Shown here piece by piece: positions 1-13,300 of a stretch of DNA of 64,000 nt. The position numbers and the translations under genes were made by a program. The notes under the pieces were generated by a model, which ran no database searches, was not told where the DNA came from, and was given only the letters and a program-made list of their open reading frames with translations. This stretch comes from Stomoxys calcitrans (lineage: Eukaryota; Arthropoda; Insecta; Diptera; Muscidae): the NCBI RefSeq assembly GCF_963082655.1, contig NC_081556.1, positions 158,272,328 through 158,336,327 on the forward strand, given 5' to 3'. Position 1 is the stretch's first letter, and each line of letters begins with the position of its first letter.

Positions 1-276
1 CTTCTCACATATTAATGAGTGCAGTCCGATTCAAGTTTCAAGCTCAATGATAAGGGGCGTCCTTTTTATAGCTGAGTCCGAACGACGTGCCACAGTGCGA
101 CATATCTTTCGAGAGAAGTTTTACATGGCGTAGTACCGCACAAATGTTGCCAGCATTAGGAGGGGAACCCCGAAACCACCGCTGAAAAGTTTTTTCTGAT
201 GGTCTCGCCAGGTCTCGAACCCAGGCGTTCAGTGTCATAGGCGGACATGCTAACCTCTGTGCTACAGTGGCCTCCA
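1..276 (-). repeat. tRNA-derived SINE (R3), nearly full length
   Basis: On the minus strand it starts GGAGGCCAC, carries a tRNA-like head with a decayed box B near 212-222, and continues through the tail shared by all copies (CTCCTAATGCTGG, then AAAAAGGA, then AATCGGACTGCA). The left edge is cut by the window. The same unit occurs at 38967 (plus) and at 47030, 51295 and 63790 (minus). Confidence 0.8.
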
Positions 277-900
277 GGCAATATATTTTAATACATTCAA
301 TATATGTATATTCAATTAATTGATCTCCGTTTGTCCTTCGTTGTGTTTTATTTTAGACCTATATAATGCAAGTCAAATGTTCTGGATAAAATATCAGTGC
401 AAAATTGTGCTGGTAAGTTATCGATAGCATGCAATAACATATGAAAAGAAACTAATAATTGTTATTTGCACTATATAGTACTAAAATAAAACGCAGCACT
501 TGTATGTTTTCAGCCATAGGTCGCATTTACTTTTCGAATATTATTAAATTTGCACATCAACTTTTTGGTCTAAGGACGAACGGTAATGATTTTAGTGAAC
601 ATCGTTTCCTAAATGGAATGTTCATGGGCAATTTTGAACATCGGTTCAGAATTATAAGTAGCTCTCGCATATATATTTCCTACGATTCACATTTGTAAGG
701 TAGTAGCCCTCAAAATTTTGCGTTGATCATTATAAAATTAGAAACTGCGAAGCTTTAGCAATGGTTTAAGACAAACGATTAAAACTTTGGAAATGTAAAA
801 GTTGGTGAGAAAGTTAGGCAAAAAATCTGAGTGTCGAGGAGAGATGCAGATAAAAATGCCGGAAAACCTCAATTCCATTAATGAAATGTCTTGAAGAACT
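277..900. other. No gene recognised; AT-rich, with a SINE-tail scrap
   Basis: No coding signal with splice sites is visible. A short match to the SINE tail (GGAATGTTCATGGGCAA) lies near 616-632, so part of this stretch is old repeat DNA. Confidence 0.4.
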
Positions 901-1148
901 ACACTCAACTAAATTTGTTAATCAAAACAGCAAAAATGTTTGCTAAAACAGCAGTTTTTGCCTGCTGAAAATGGAAAAACAGACTCTGTTGCTGCTTCAG
1001 CAAACATAAGACTACTGTATTAGCAAACTTTTGGCTCAGCTAGAACAGCAAACAAAATCTGCTGTTTTAAGTACAAAAAAAAAAATGCTGATAAAAATGT
1101 TATGCTATTTTTTATGTTTGCCTGTTACCTGTTTTGATTACTTTAGAC
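901..1148 (+). repeat. Non-coding AACAGCA-rich element (R4)
   Basis: It begins near ACACTCAACTAAATTTGTTA, is rich in AACAGCA/TGCTGTT words, and ends near GTTTTGATTACTTTAGA. The same unit runs in the opposite direction at about 57355-57601, with related pieces at 18040-18343, 56690-56805 and 56966-57130. It has no ORF, so it looks like a non-autonomous DNA element. Confidence 0.6.
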
Positions 1149-1998
1149 ATTTTTTTATACCCTCCACCATAGGATGGTGCAGGGTATAATTTCGTCATTC
1201 TGTTTGTAACTACTCGAAATATTTGTGTGAGACCCCATAAAGTATATAAATTCTTGATCGTTGTGACATTTTATGTCGATCTAGTCATGTCCGCCCGTCT
1301 GTCCGTCCATCCGTCTGTCTGTCCGTTCGTCCGTCTGTCTGTCGAAAGCACGCCAACTCTCGAAGGAGTAAAGCTATCCGCATGAAATTTTGCGCAAATA
1401 CTTCCTATTAGTGTTGGTCGGTAGGGATTGTAAGTATGGTTCAAATCGGTTCATAACCTGATATAGCTGCCATATAAACCGATCTTGGGTCTTGACTTCT
1501 TGGGCCTCTAGAGGGCGCAATTCCTATCCGATTGGAATGAAATTTTGCATGACGTATTTTGTTATGGTGTCAAGTATGGTTCAAATCGGTTCATAACCTG
1601 ATATAGATCCGATCTAGGATCTTGACTTCTTGAGCCTCTAGAGGTCGCAATTATAATCCGATTTGCCGGAAATTTGGTACGACGGATCCTCTCATTTATT
1701 ATGGTCTGAATCGTTATATAGCCTGATACAGTTCCCATATAAATCGATCTCTCTATTTCACTTCTTGATCCCCCAAAGGGCGCAATTCTTATTCGAATTG
1801 GCTGACATTTTACACTGGTCTTCAACATATAATTTAATTGTGGTCCGAACCGGACCATATCTTGATATCGCTCTAGTAGCAGAGCAAATCTTTTCTTTTA
1901 TCCTTTTTTTTGCCTAAGAAGAGATGCCGGGAAAACAACTTGACAAATGCGATCCATGGTGGAGGGTATATAAAATTCGGCCCCGCCGCATTTACTTG
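1149..1998. repeat. R1 dispersed repeat, complete-looking copy
   Basis: The left end is TTTTATACCCTCCACCAT. The right end is ATGGTGGAGGGTATATAAAA followed by a TTCGGCCC..ACTTG border, so the ends are inverted. Inside are the CCGTCTGTCTGTC pyrimidine run (about 1283-1343) and repeated modules of the form GATATAGCTGCCATATAAACC / CTCTAGAGGGCGCAATT. ORFs in it are frame noise from these modules. Confidence 0.75.
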
Positions 1999-2083
1999 TT
2001 TCTGATGTTCTCGTCAGAATTCGAACCGAGGCGTTCAGCGTCATAGGCGGACATGCTTTCCTCTTTACTACGGTGGCCTTCAC
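1999..2083 (-). repeat. SINE R3 head fragment
   Basis: On the minus strand it has the tRNA-like head: AAGGCCACCGTAGTAAAGAGG, a CATGTCCGCC word, and box-B-like GGTTCGAATTC. It is truncated directly after the tRNA-like part and abuts the R1 copy. Confidence 0.65.
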
Positions 2084-2430
2084 TTCCACTTTCATCACCT
2101 TTCTAAAACACTCATCTTTAAAAAAAAAATATGGAGCGTACTTTATTGCAATAGAATATCAACGTGTTGTAGATGTGAATGGAATACCTATGGGTCATTT
2201 TCCTTAAAAATATAAAAACAGCGCAATGTTTATGTTTCGTTTTGAATCTTATTATTATTCATATAATTTATGTAAAAACAAATATCAAAAAATCGAGTAA
2301 AAATAAATAAATTAATTATAAACTAAAGCGAAAAGTAAATACGAGAGATAATACAGCGATATTCAGTTCGATAGAAAATTTGCAAAATTCGTGAATCGGA
2401 ACATGGGACTTGAAAAACAGGATTTGTGCG
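2084..2430. other. AT-rich 3' flank of protease gene 1
   Basis: There is no coding content. It contains runs of A and short AT repeats and lies beyond the predicted polyadenylation site of gene 1. Confidence 0.4.
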
Positions 2431-2436
2431 TTTATT
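2431..2436 (-). terminator. Poly(A) signal AATAAA of protease gene 1
   Basis: AATAAA on the minus strand, about 180 bases past the stop codon at 2616-2618. It is the first canonical hexamer downstream. Confidence 0.55.
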
Positions 2437-2615
2437 TTACACGAATACGGTGACGACAATGACAAGTGGGAAAACAGGTCAGATGCCTAGAAGACTTAAA
2501 CACTGATGACTTAAGTGCTAACAACCCCGAGTTGTTGACATGGACCATCGCAAGATGTACGACGCTCGAAATAGATGGGAGGGATGGGGATCTGCTATGG
2601 CTGCTGGGCCACAGG

Positions 2616-4346
2616 CTACGCATTGTCGTTGAACATCACTTTGTTGATCCAAGGTACGAACTTTTGAATGTTGGTGTAAACTCCGGGCAAATGTTCCCGA
2701 CCACAGCCAATGCCCCAGGACACAAGGCCAATGAGGGTTTTGCGCCCATCCAGGGTTAGCGTTAGAGGACCTCCCGAATCACCTTGACACGAGTCGCGAC
2801 CACCCTCCTTGTAGCCGGCACATAGAAATACATCGTGGATGGCCTCCCTTCTTCCTGCGGCGCGGAACCAACGCTGACAGCGATCGTTGGAAAGCACCTC
2901 GACATCAACTTCCTGAAATGGAAAAAGGGGTCATACTCGCTTAAACATTCAACTGTGTGATATTACCTGTAGCACTGAGGGCACTGTACTCTGCCCATGC
3001 CTGGTTCTGCCCCAGCCGGCAACGGTGGCCATTTTGCCCACCAGCTTCGATGCTGGCGGTGGCAAACACACAGGTATGATGTGTTGTTTGTACACCACAT
3101 TTCGATCCAATCTAATGAGGGCCAAATCATTTTTAAAGTCAGCCGGATTGTAATTTGGATGCACCTCCTTGCGTTCTATTCCAAATTCTTCGTGATTGAG
3201 ACGCTCCTCCTGGCCTCGCACATCCCATTCTCCCAGACGGATTTTCATATTCGAATTTGGTGTGCTGTGAGTGAGAGGGGAAATTCGGTTAAAGCCGTAA
3301 TTTGCTCTTTGCAACTTTGCACTTACGTGGCCACACAATGGGCAGCAGTGACGACCCATCGATTGGAGATAAGTGCGCCTCCACAGCTTAGCTTGCGGGA
3401 CAAGAAACCGCTCTTAATCAGAGCCACCTGCCAGGGATGAGAGCCAAAGCCAGTGGAATGGCCACCCACAATACGATTGGAACGCGAGAAAACTTCGCCG
3501 CAACCTAAAATACATAAAAATACCTTTATTAGAAGTTGTCGCAAATAGAATTTTTAAAACATAAAAGTGCATTAAGCCAGGGTGCCAAGACAGACAGTTT
3601 AGGGTGCCCATACCAAAAACCCAAATAAGAAACAACAAAAGAGTCCCCTACATAAAAGACAGATGGTGAAAGGTGTATAGTTTGACAAAGAAATCTGGGT
3701 GAGAAGGAGCTCTTAATTTTTTTTCTTATACCCGGCACAGGACGATATGATCCAGATGTATGCGATGGACCGCCATTGTAGTCTTGGCCCTCTTCGCCAG
3801 TATTCAAGTCCAATACATTGCCCACGGCAAATGAAGATTCGTTTGGTGGTCCCAGGGAATGCAAGCTGCTGTCCAAACTACCTGCAGGCCTCTGCACTTG
3901 GGGCTCGGCAGGTACATCAAAGAAGCTATCCAGGTGATTTGTAATACCTGTGTGACTGCCCCCGGCATGACCACCAAGATGATTCGTATCATGATCCCAT
4001 GATCCCAGTGGACCGGCGAATCCAGTGCTGGCTCCTGAGGGTCTGGTCGTTATCGGTTTGTAGGGTGGGTGTGAGTGTAAATGTGGTCTATTGGTAGTGT
4101 AGTGTGCAGCTGACGATGAAGATATGGGATATGGGTGATTATTCACAACCGTTGGATAAACATTCGCCAAGCCATTCGATAAGGACGAATGACTGGTCGA
4201 GGTACTGTGCGAGTTGATCATATTGCTGTGACTGGGACGTTTCAGAGATGTCACATAGGCGTGGCTGCTGCCTCCCACATTGTTGCCTTGATGTTTGTTG
4301 TGATTCGCCAGATCCGGGTATATATCGTATAAGTGTATGATGTCAC
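2616..4346 (-). CDS. Gene 1 exons 3-6: linker plus catalytic domain
   Basis: Exon 3 (4346-3732) opens after a CCCACAG acceptor and encodes the linker, rich in His, Ser, Asn and Gly and probably disordered. Its reading frame runs on past the donor at 3731, but the donor GGTATAAG joins in phase 1 to exon 4 (3504), restoring P-G-C-G before the IVGG site. Exon 4 carries the catalytic His, exon 5 the catalytic Asp and the AGWG motif, and exon 6 the GDSGG motif and the C-terminal WI..V helix. The introns are 227, 62 and 54 bp. Confidence 0.9.
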
Positions 4347-7300
4347 CTGTGGGAAGTAGAGTAAATGGTTGTGCCGTATAGCTTTCATTTCAACATAAAT
4401 TAGTTACAAAGCGAGATGCGTATGACATCCTTGAGCATTGATAGCACTGTGGAACAAAATATGTTTTTTTTTTCGATAACTACTTAAACGCGGAAATTGT
4501 TAAAGTGAGTGTCAAAAGAGTGGGGGAATTTCCCACTTTCTGAAATTTTAAATGCAGTAAATTTGCGAATTTTCAATTGGTGTAAATAAACTTGTATACG
4601 ATTGCAAATGTGCCCACTATCAATGAGTGATATTTGTTTTCGGTTGGAGCTAAATGATTCGGGAGCTCCTTTAAAAGCTGAGACATATTGTCTGTGAGAA
4701 AATGCACAGTTGTTTGGAACCAGACGGAAATTCTAAACTTTTTCAAAATAATGGCTTTTTGCTGTAAATATCGTAAAAAACTTTGCACATGTACAAGATA
4801 AAATCCAATAAAAGTCAATTTTGTAACAGCATTTTCGTCAAACGTCCCCTATATATGCCTTTACAACAAGTTTCACCAAATTTCCATAAAATAAATAAAA
4901 TTTCTTCCAATATTTATTTCTTGCCGAGTTTTAGTATATTTGCAATTTTTTTGCCATACTCTATGAGAGTATGTGGCTTAAGTCTTTTGTGAAATGCCAT
5001 ACTCTAGAGAGTATGTGTCTTAAGTCTTTTGTTTCATGTTCTTCAACTGCAAATTATAGCCGCATATTGGCCAAGAAAGGTCAACCTGTAATTGTCACAG
5101 TTAAACGATACAGATTATATGCTTCACTGAATGTTGTGGCTGAAATGACATAACATTAACCAACTGTCCACTTGAGTCGTGTTCGTATTGTTGTCGTGTT
5201 GTTGGTGTTGTTGGTGTTGTTGTGGAATTATATCATTTTCACGGTGTTAAACCCCAACAGACGAGCAAACAAACAAATGTATTAAAATAAAACAAATATA
5301 ACAGCTATGTGCAAACTCTATTTTATAGAAAGAAAAAAATACCCCAAGAGCCATTCATTCATTCAGCGAGTCAGTCCTAGCCAAGACAATATCGTAATGA
5401 TGAGATAACTTCTTTAAGCATTCACACATAAATAACACTCCCCAAAGCCCCTATCCCCTATCTGCCCTCATTGCCGTTATTGTAATTACACAAGTCAAAG
5501 AGTGCACAAACGCTGGGACAGACCGACAGATAGCCATTTTAACTCACACAGACCAAGCCAAGGCAATGCCATGCATGTTTGTGTAGCTTCAGGAGGGAAT
5601 CAGAAGAAATGTAATTCAAGGAACGCGAGACCTTCATTAGCACTTGTTATCCAAACGGATGGATGGCTGGATGGATGGATGGATGAATGCGCCAACAGAG
5701 GCAGGGACAGATGAAGGGTAATTTGCAAAGATGGTGGCGAGGTGGTTGGATGGTGTCGGCTATGGCGATGATGGCATCGTTGATCTTTTCCAATGAATGT
5801 GTCGGTCGGTAAGTAAAAGCGTCACACTCGAACTGTTTCAGTTCCTATGCGCCCATAGCCCACACAGCTGCCAAACATCCAACCTTCCCACTTCCAACTA
5901 CAGACATGAAGCAAGCAGTGGAAAAAGAAAGAAAAGTCATGCGAATTCATTTATAAAACATTACAAATGAAAATGAAACAACAAAATTTACACACTCATA
6001 ACCCATTCCCACCGCTCCGCCAGCTCCATAAATGCCTTAAATCATCGCCATGTCCCGTGTACTCGTACATCATAAAGCAACAAGGTACGTCTGTCAAAAG
6101 AGTTTCACTTTTATTTTTAAGACATAATAAACGCGTTTATCCACCGACTTAAAATTATTATGGAGAATTAAAACAAGCAAAACAAAATCTGCCTCTACTG
6201 GGTGAGTGTGATTGCTGCCACTACAACCACTTGCAGAGAGTAAGTTAACTGAAATCCAAATAATATGAATTTTATTTTTGAGGGCGAAAAAAATCACCGT
6301 CTTAATTACTCTCGCAAAATTAAAGAGAATTTTTTATTTTGTGACTGCCATGTCATGCCATGGTGCATGAATTTTCAATTGCTTTGGTGAAAAATGTCCA
6401 AGGAAAGGTCCAGATATTGTACATTTTTATTTATGAAGTGAAAATTTTAATTTTTGTTTTTTATTTTAGCAACTGCATTCTCTGATTGTTTAATTATTAA
6501 ATATAAGTCACAGTTGGATTGTCCTACAAAAAGGAGGGGTTGCAAATCATCGGAATACTCAATTTTAACACTGTGGAGTATATTCTAGGTTTTCGTAAAT
6601 TTTAAGACAATCTAAAGAATATATTGAACTGAAACTTTGCACATTAATTTTTTCACATTGGCAGTTCGAAGGTGGGCTATGTCGCATTATATCTTGGTAT
6701 AGCCACCCCTATCAAGAGCGATCTTCCGATTTCAGGTAAGGTACGATTTCAATGAAATTAGGAACTGTGAGTTGTTTTGGAACCTCAGTGCCGAGTATGG
6801 AAACAGTGAGATGTACCCGTTCGGAGTATGGTCTAGATATAACTGTGTTATACAGGGTAGCTGACACGGAGTGTTACCAAGTTCACACTGGTATATCTGT
6901 CAAATTAGAAATGACAGCTACATAATATTTGTTTTATTGACAGAGATTTTTGTAAAGAAAGTTGTTCATTATGGACTTCAAGGGTAATAGTGTGATGGAG
7001 GCGTGGCTGAAAATCACAACCGGCGATTTTTGTAGACCTTAAACACCTCTGAGTGAGCAAAATGTTTGAGTATCGCATAAGTCGTTAAAATTGTACTGGT
7101 AGGGTTTTCAAAGGCCATGGCGGTGGTAAAAAAAACTGCAACAACAGCTGAAATGGTATGGCGAGTAGAGGCTTGAATTTAATGTAATATACACCGTAGT
7201 GGGATTCAAATGGTTATAGACCTCAAAATATCCCGTGAAAGAACATACCATATGTATTGAAAAACGAGTTCATTGTAAAGCTTCACATGTTTGAAAGACA

Positions 7301-10300
7301 TGCGAAAGAAAAGTAGACTCGAAAGATCAAATAAGTTGCTAAGCTTGCATGAAAAAGTTGAATTTTCGAACATCGTGTTCTCTGACGAGAAAAATGACTA
7401 AATTGAGCAATTCATAAACTCTCAAAAGTATTGCGTTTACTTAACTCAGAGCACGAACGAGAATTTAAGCCCTCGAATTGTACACCAAAATAATTTTTCA
7501 TCTCAAGTGATCCCATACAAAGAAGAAAAAAATCACATTTTCAATTAAATACGAGTATTTAATTGCAGATAAAATCATTTTCAATCAAAGAACAAGTAAA
7601 AACGCATTACGTTCGGCCGGTCGAATTTTGGATACCCACCACCTCGGGTATATATGTAAACCACCTTTCGTCATAGTCCGGTGGAAAATGCGTAATTTAT
7701 GGCTCCATAGCAGCTATATCGAAATATGATCCGATTTGTATCAAATTCGGCAGGACATTGAGCGATCTATAAGTACAAGTCATGGTTCAATTTTGTAGAA
7801 CAAAATATTGGTCTTTTTGGTAGCTATATCCAAATATGGACCGATCTGAACCATATATGACACGGATGTAGAAAAACCTAACATAAGTTATTGTGTCAAA
7901 TTTCAGCGTAATCGGATATAAATACGCTTTTATGGGGCCAGGACTCTAAATCGAGAGATCGGTCTGTATGGCAGCTATATCCAAATTTGGACCGATCTAT
8001 GCAAAATCGAAGAAAAATATCGATGGGCCTAACACAACTCACTGTTCCAAATTTTGGCATAATCGGACAATAAATGCGCCTTTTATAGGCCGAAGACCTT
8101 AAATCGAGAGATCTGTCTATGTGGCAGCTTTATCCAAATCTGGACCGATCGGGACCAAATTAAAGAAGAATATGAACTGGCTTAACACAACTCACTGTCC
8201 CAAATTTCTGCAAAATGGGATAATAAATGTGGCTTTTATGGGCCTAAGACCCTAAATAGGCGGATCGGTCAAAATCTTCGAACTTAACCTGCTTATGGAC
8301 AAAAAAAGAATCTGTGCAAAGTTTCAACTCCATATCTTTATTTTTAAACACTGTAGAGTGATTTCAACAGATAGAGGGATGGACATGGTCATCGTCTAAG
8401 ATTTTTTCGACGATCAAGAATATATCCCATATATATATATACCCCCATCCTTCGGTGGTGGTAACAAGGGATAACGGGATAAAGTCGGGCGAAGCCGACC
8501 TTTTGATACCCTACACTACCCTAAGTCTCCGAATTTAAAATTTGCTTAAATTTGCTTTTTTCAAGAAGACCGATTGATAAATGGGATAGCAATGGCCTTA
8601 ATTTGAAAATCCGGGAGCTATATCTTAAACCGAACAAATTTGTTTGAAATTCATCTGTCATCAGAAGAGTTATAAGAGAAACCTTCGTACCAAAATTGGT
8701 AAGATCTGTTATTCAAAATCGGACAAAACTATATATGGAAGCTATATCTCAATCTGGACCGATTTATATTAAATTCAATAGCAACACCGGGAGTAACAAG
8801 GAAACCCCTTGTGCTAATTTTCATGTGAATCGGTTAACAAATGACCAAATTATTGCAATACTCGTCCAAATGGGAGCTATACCTAAATCTGAACCAATAA
8901 TGTTGAGACTTACAAGAGAATCGCTCGTGCAAAATTTCATGAGAATCGGTTTACAATTAACGATAAAATTGCAATTTTAGTCCAAAACGGACGAACGTAT
9001 ATATGGGAGTTATATCTGAATCCGAGTCGATTTCTATAAAATTCTCCAATAAAGTTGAGACTTGTAAGAGAACCCCTCGTGCAGAATTTCGTGAGAATCG
9101 GTTTACAATATACAAATGACGATAAAATTGCAATTTCAGTCCAAATCGGACGAATATATATATGTGCGCTATGTCTAAATCTGAACTGATTTTTTCCAAT
9201 TTCAATAGACTTCGTCTTTAGGCACAAGAAAGTGCTTGTGCCAAATTTGAAGACGATCGGACGAAAATTGCGGCCTGTACTTTGTACACAGATTAACATG
9301 GACAGACGGATATAGCAAAATGGTTCTATCTCAATAGGTCTATCTCTCTTCATCCTGGGTGTTCAAAAAAAAAAAAAAAGAATACTGCACTAGGTTATAA
9401 TAACCTGTACCACAGTAGTGGTGTAGGGTATAAAAATATGTCGGTATGGATGTGTTGAAGATAATGTTCCAAAATACCGACAGCTTACATTCGTGCAGCT
9501 GGCATCTCGTTTTTCAACCGGTTCAGAGCAATAGTCAAGGCAGAAGCTAGTCATACGAGGGCTGCTATATATTTTTCTGGCCCAGCCTAAGTGTTGCTAG
9601 GTTTGTCGTACGACCATAATTTGTGTTGTTTACAGTGCCTTTAAAAAATTAATTTGAAAAAAAAGGAATTAACTCGTAAATATTTTCGCACGATCATTAT
9701 TCACAACTTTCAACGTGGATTTTGAAGACAAGAGTGCATTGATGAACTTAAATCTTTGTATGGCAATGAAACACCATCCTATAGCATTGTGAAAAATTAG
9801 TTTGATGAATTCAATAGTGGCCGACGCTCGTTCAAGGATAAATTCCGTGAAGGTTTTCCAAAAATGGTCCTTTTACCAGAGAACATCAAAAGACGTTTAT
9901 GCGTATATACAAAAAACAATCGACCGTGTGTGTCTTCGAAGTAGAGCCAAATCGAACGAAAGTTCGTGCAAGCAAATGGTAGTCTGTATCTTGGGCAAAA
10001 CTGGTCATTTGGCGACGTTTCTACTTGAGCTTCGTTGCTCAATGGTCAAACTGTGTGGTACATCACAATTTGTTTGCCTGACGTCTTGGGAGATAATTCG
10101 AAACACGGACAAGAGAAGACGGATCTTTGTTCCCGATGACAATGCGAGCTCTCACACATCGGCTCAAACCAGCGCCTTTTTGACGGGCCAAAACATCGAA
10201 TTGATGGTTCATCCTCCGTACAGCCCAGACTTAGCCCAATAACATCTCTTTATACCGGCACATGAGGTGTCTCAATCGGAGAGTACGACAATTGGTTTGA

Positions 10301-13300
10301 GCGCATGCGAATCATGTTGGAGAATACTTAGAAAAACAAAAAAAAAATTTTTTTTTTGATTATGCATATTTGCATTTTCATTGTTAGGCTAGAAACATAT
10401 ATAGCAGCCTTCGTATAAAGCAAAGGTAAATGGATTGATACACTTAAGAAATTAATTGGAAATTTCGAATATTTCAATAATTTTTTTATTGGGATCTTTA
10501 AATTTTTGAATTTTTAAATGATCGTTAAAAAAATAATTTGGAAACTTAAACAATTTTCATTAATTTTTTAAATAGAATATGCAATTTATTAATTGAGCAT
10601 CATTTATTTTCGTGTTTAAAGCAGTTTCAATTAAACCGTTAATTCTATCAATTAATTTTGTGATTGAAACCGATTTTTTTTCGGTGTAGTGGAAAAATAA
10701 AGCACCTCACTAAAACGCAAAAATTGTAATGCATGAACATTAACGTGATGTAGTATCTCCCAGGCAAATCTAATGCGTCGTACAAAAATTAATTGCATTT
10801 GCTGTTGTGTGTTTTTTACGCAAGTACACAGAGCGTGTTTCATGTTTCATGTTTTTATCTACCACTTACACCAATTAAAAGTCACTTAGTTTGTTTGCAC
10901 AAATTTCCGGTAGTTTGATCAGTTTCAGACTTAACTGCAAAAAGAAATTTCTTCAAAATGCAAATACAAATTTTCCCAAGAACATTCCATTAAGGAACAG
11001 AGGTGATACTTCACTAATGTTAATGAGTGTTGTCCTATGCCTAGTGTTGGCTAAATGACAAGGAATCTGCTAATTATAGCAGATTTCGAACGGCAAGCAG
11101 CAGAGTTACAGCACTTTTATATTGCTGGAATATTAATAAACGGTGCCACCATTCGTATAGGGATAACCAATACCGAAAATGTTTGTAATCTTTTTACTAG
11201 AGCCTAAAGCCTCCTTCAAATCTGTTTGTGCAGCTTTTTTAGGTTAAAATATCTATATTTTGTTCATTGAAATTGTGGGCACTCATATCCTTTAAATTTT
11301 GTTTGCTTGTTGTTTGGAGTCATTAATCACTTTGTGGAGTTCCACACTTCTAAAAAATCTACTGTTACAGAGTGTAGTCGGTCACATTAGCTGTCGTTAA
11401 TTGTTATGAGAACAGTGGCATTGAATTGTGTGTTCCAATCTTTTTATGGCATCGATTGGAGGGTGTTAATTAAACGAAGCGTGCGCATGCTTATTTAACA
11501 TCACACTGCACTGCACACTGAGGCAAATTGGTGGTTTCCTTGCAACCGTTACTTTGCCGCTTTGTTTTGTGTTGAACATTTTTTTCAATTTTTAATTCTA
11601 TTGCTGAGTGCATTTTGTCTTGAAGAATACAGGCGAGTTTTGCGAAATTGATCTACAAATCCAAATTCAATTTTGTGCAATTTAAGCTAAACATTTTTTA
11701 TTTTGCAGAAGAGCGCGTTGCACAACTTGGTCGAGATAGGCATGTGTGATTTGGTTTTTACAAAGTGTATGCCTGGGTACTCGTAATGGAATGGTGTAAG
11801 GGGGTTGCCTGCAAACCATGCGCGCATTGCCATTTATTGTGTACAAAATAGCGGCAATTTTGAAAAGCACACTTAACATTGTTGGAATATTGTTAACACG
11901 ATTCTTTTTCAGGGATGGTAGTTTTTGGTTTGGATTACTTACTGGTATTATTGACTTGCCCTGCATTGCTGGTCTCCTCCTCAGTGTTATCCTTGTCCAC
12001 ACAACAGGACCAGATCATGCCACCGGAGCATAAATCCAAAGGTTTGCCACCGCCCAGTACACATGATATCGAAAGGCCACACTCGAATTTCTGGCCACGA
12101 TAACGACAAGTTTGTGGAATCACTGAAATAGAAATAGTTAAAAAAAACGGTTATTTATATTAAACCAGTAAAGAAAAGCAAAAGTCGGGCGGTGCGGACT
12201 TTATAATACCCTACACCTAGGTACAAAGTGGGACCTATGTCTAACTCTGAAACAATTTTGATGAACTCCGTCGGATGTTTTCAGATATGTTCAAACTATA
12301 ATAACTACGATTCACAAATGACAACATTAATGCAAATTACCCAAAATTTGACAAACATATATATGGGAGCTATATCTAATTCTGAACCGATTTCGAGCAA
12401 ACTTCTCAGATAATAAAGTACTCGTCTAGAAAAGCTTTGTGCAAAATTTTGGCAAGATTTGTCAAAATATGTGATTGCAATGACTCTAGAAGTGAAAATC
12501 GGTCGATATACATATATGACAGCTATATCTAAATATGAACCAAATTCTTTGAAATTCATCTATAATGTCGAGAGTCAAGAGAAAATCCTTCCTGCAATAT
12601 TTCGAGAGAATCTATTAACAAATGACCATTTGATTGCAATATTACTGCAAATCGGACAAACATATATATGGGAGCTATGTCTAAATCTGAACCGATTTCG
12701 AGCATGCTTTATAGACATTGTGGATGTCATTGAGGAAAGCGTTGTACACAATTTTGGGAAGATTGGTCAATAAATGCGCTTGCAGTGGTTTGGGACTGAA
12801 AATCGAGCGATATATATATATGAGAGCTATATCTAAATCTGAACCGATTTCCACGAAATTCATCAGTAATGTCGAGAGTCAAATCTTTCCTAACAAATTT
12901 CAAGAGAATCGGTTAACAAATGACCATTTTATTGCATTACATTACTGTTCGGACGAACATATATATGGGAGCTATATCCAGATCTGAACCAATTTTTATG
13001 AAATTTACCTGTAATGTCAAAAGTCATAAGAAAATTCTTCCTGCCAAATTTCTATGGAATCGGTTAAAAAATTACATTTTTTCGCATTATTACTAAAGGG
13101 TGATTTTTTTGAGGTTAGGATTTTCATGCATTAGTATTTGACAGATCACGTGGGATTTCAGACATGGTGTCAAAGAGAAAGATGCTCAGTATGCTTTGAC
13201 ATTTCATCATGAATAGACTTACTAACGAGCAACGCTTGCAAATCATTGAATTTTATTACCAAAATCAGTGTTCGGTTCGAAATGTGATTGCGTTGCTCGT

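Larger units (their letters stand above)
4347..6530. other. Intron 2 of gene 1: mostly single-copy-looking DNA
   Basis: No exon with matching phase is visible. It holds a short tandem duplication at 4954-5038, a GTTGTT tract near 5185-5225 and a GGAT tract near 5655-5690. The rest is AT-rich without recognised repeat ends and could harbour intronic regulatory DNA. Confidence 0.4.

Noticed and set aside
459..698. 79-codon plus ORF
   Set aside because: It overlaps a SINE-tail word and has no splice context, domain or codon signal.
2466..3440. Plus-strand ORFs of 97 and 147 codons
   Set aside because: Antisense shadows of the protease gene 1 exons.
3529..4278. 249-codon ORF as a stand-alone gene
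   Set aside because: Its first part is exon 3 of gene 1 and its C-terminal part reads through a good donor (3731) into an intron. The in-frame acceptor at 4347 shows the true start of the exon.
8937..9353. 138-codon minus ORF
   Set aside because: Made of repeated R2 module translations ([16 protein letters not shown] words), with no independent support.
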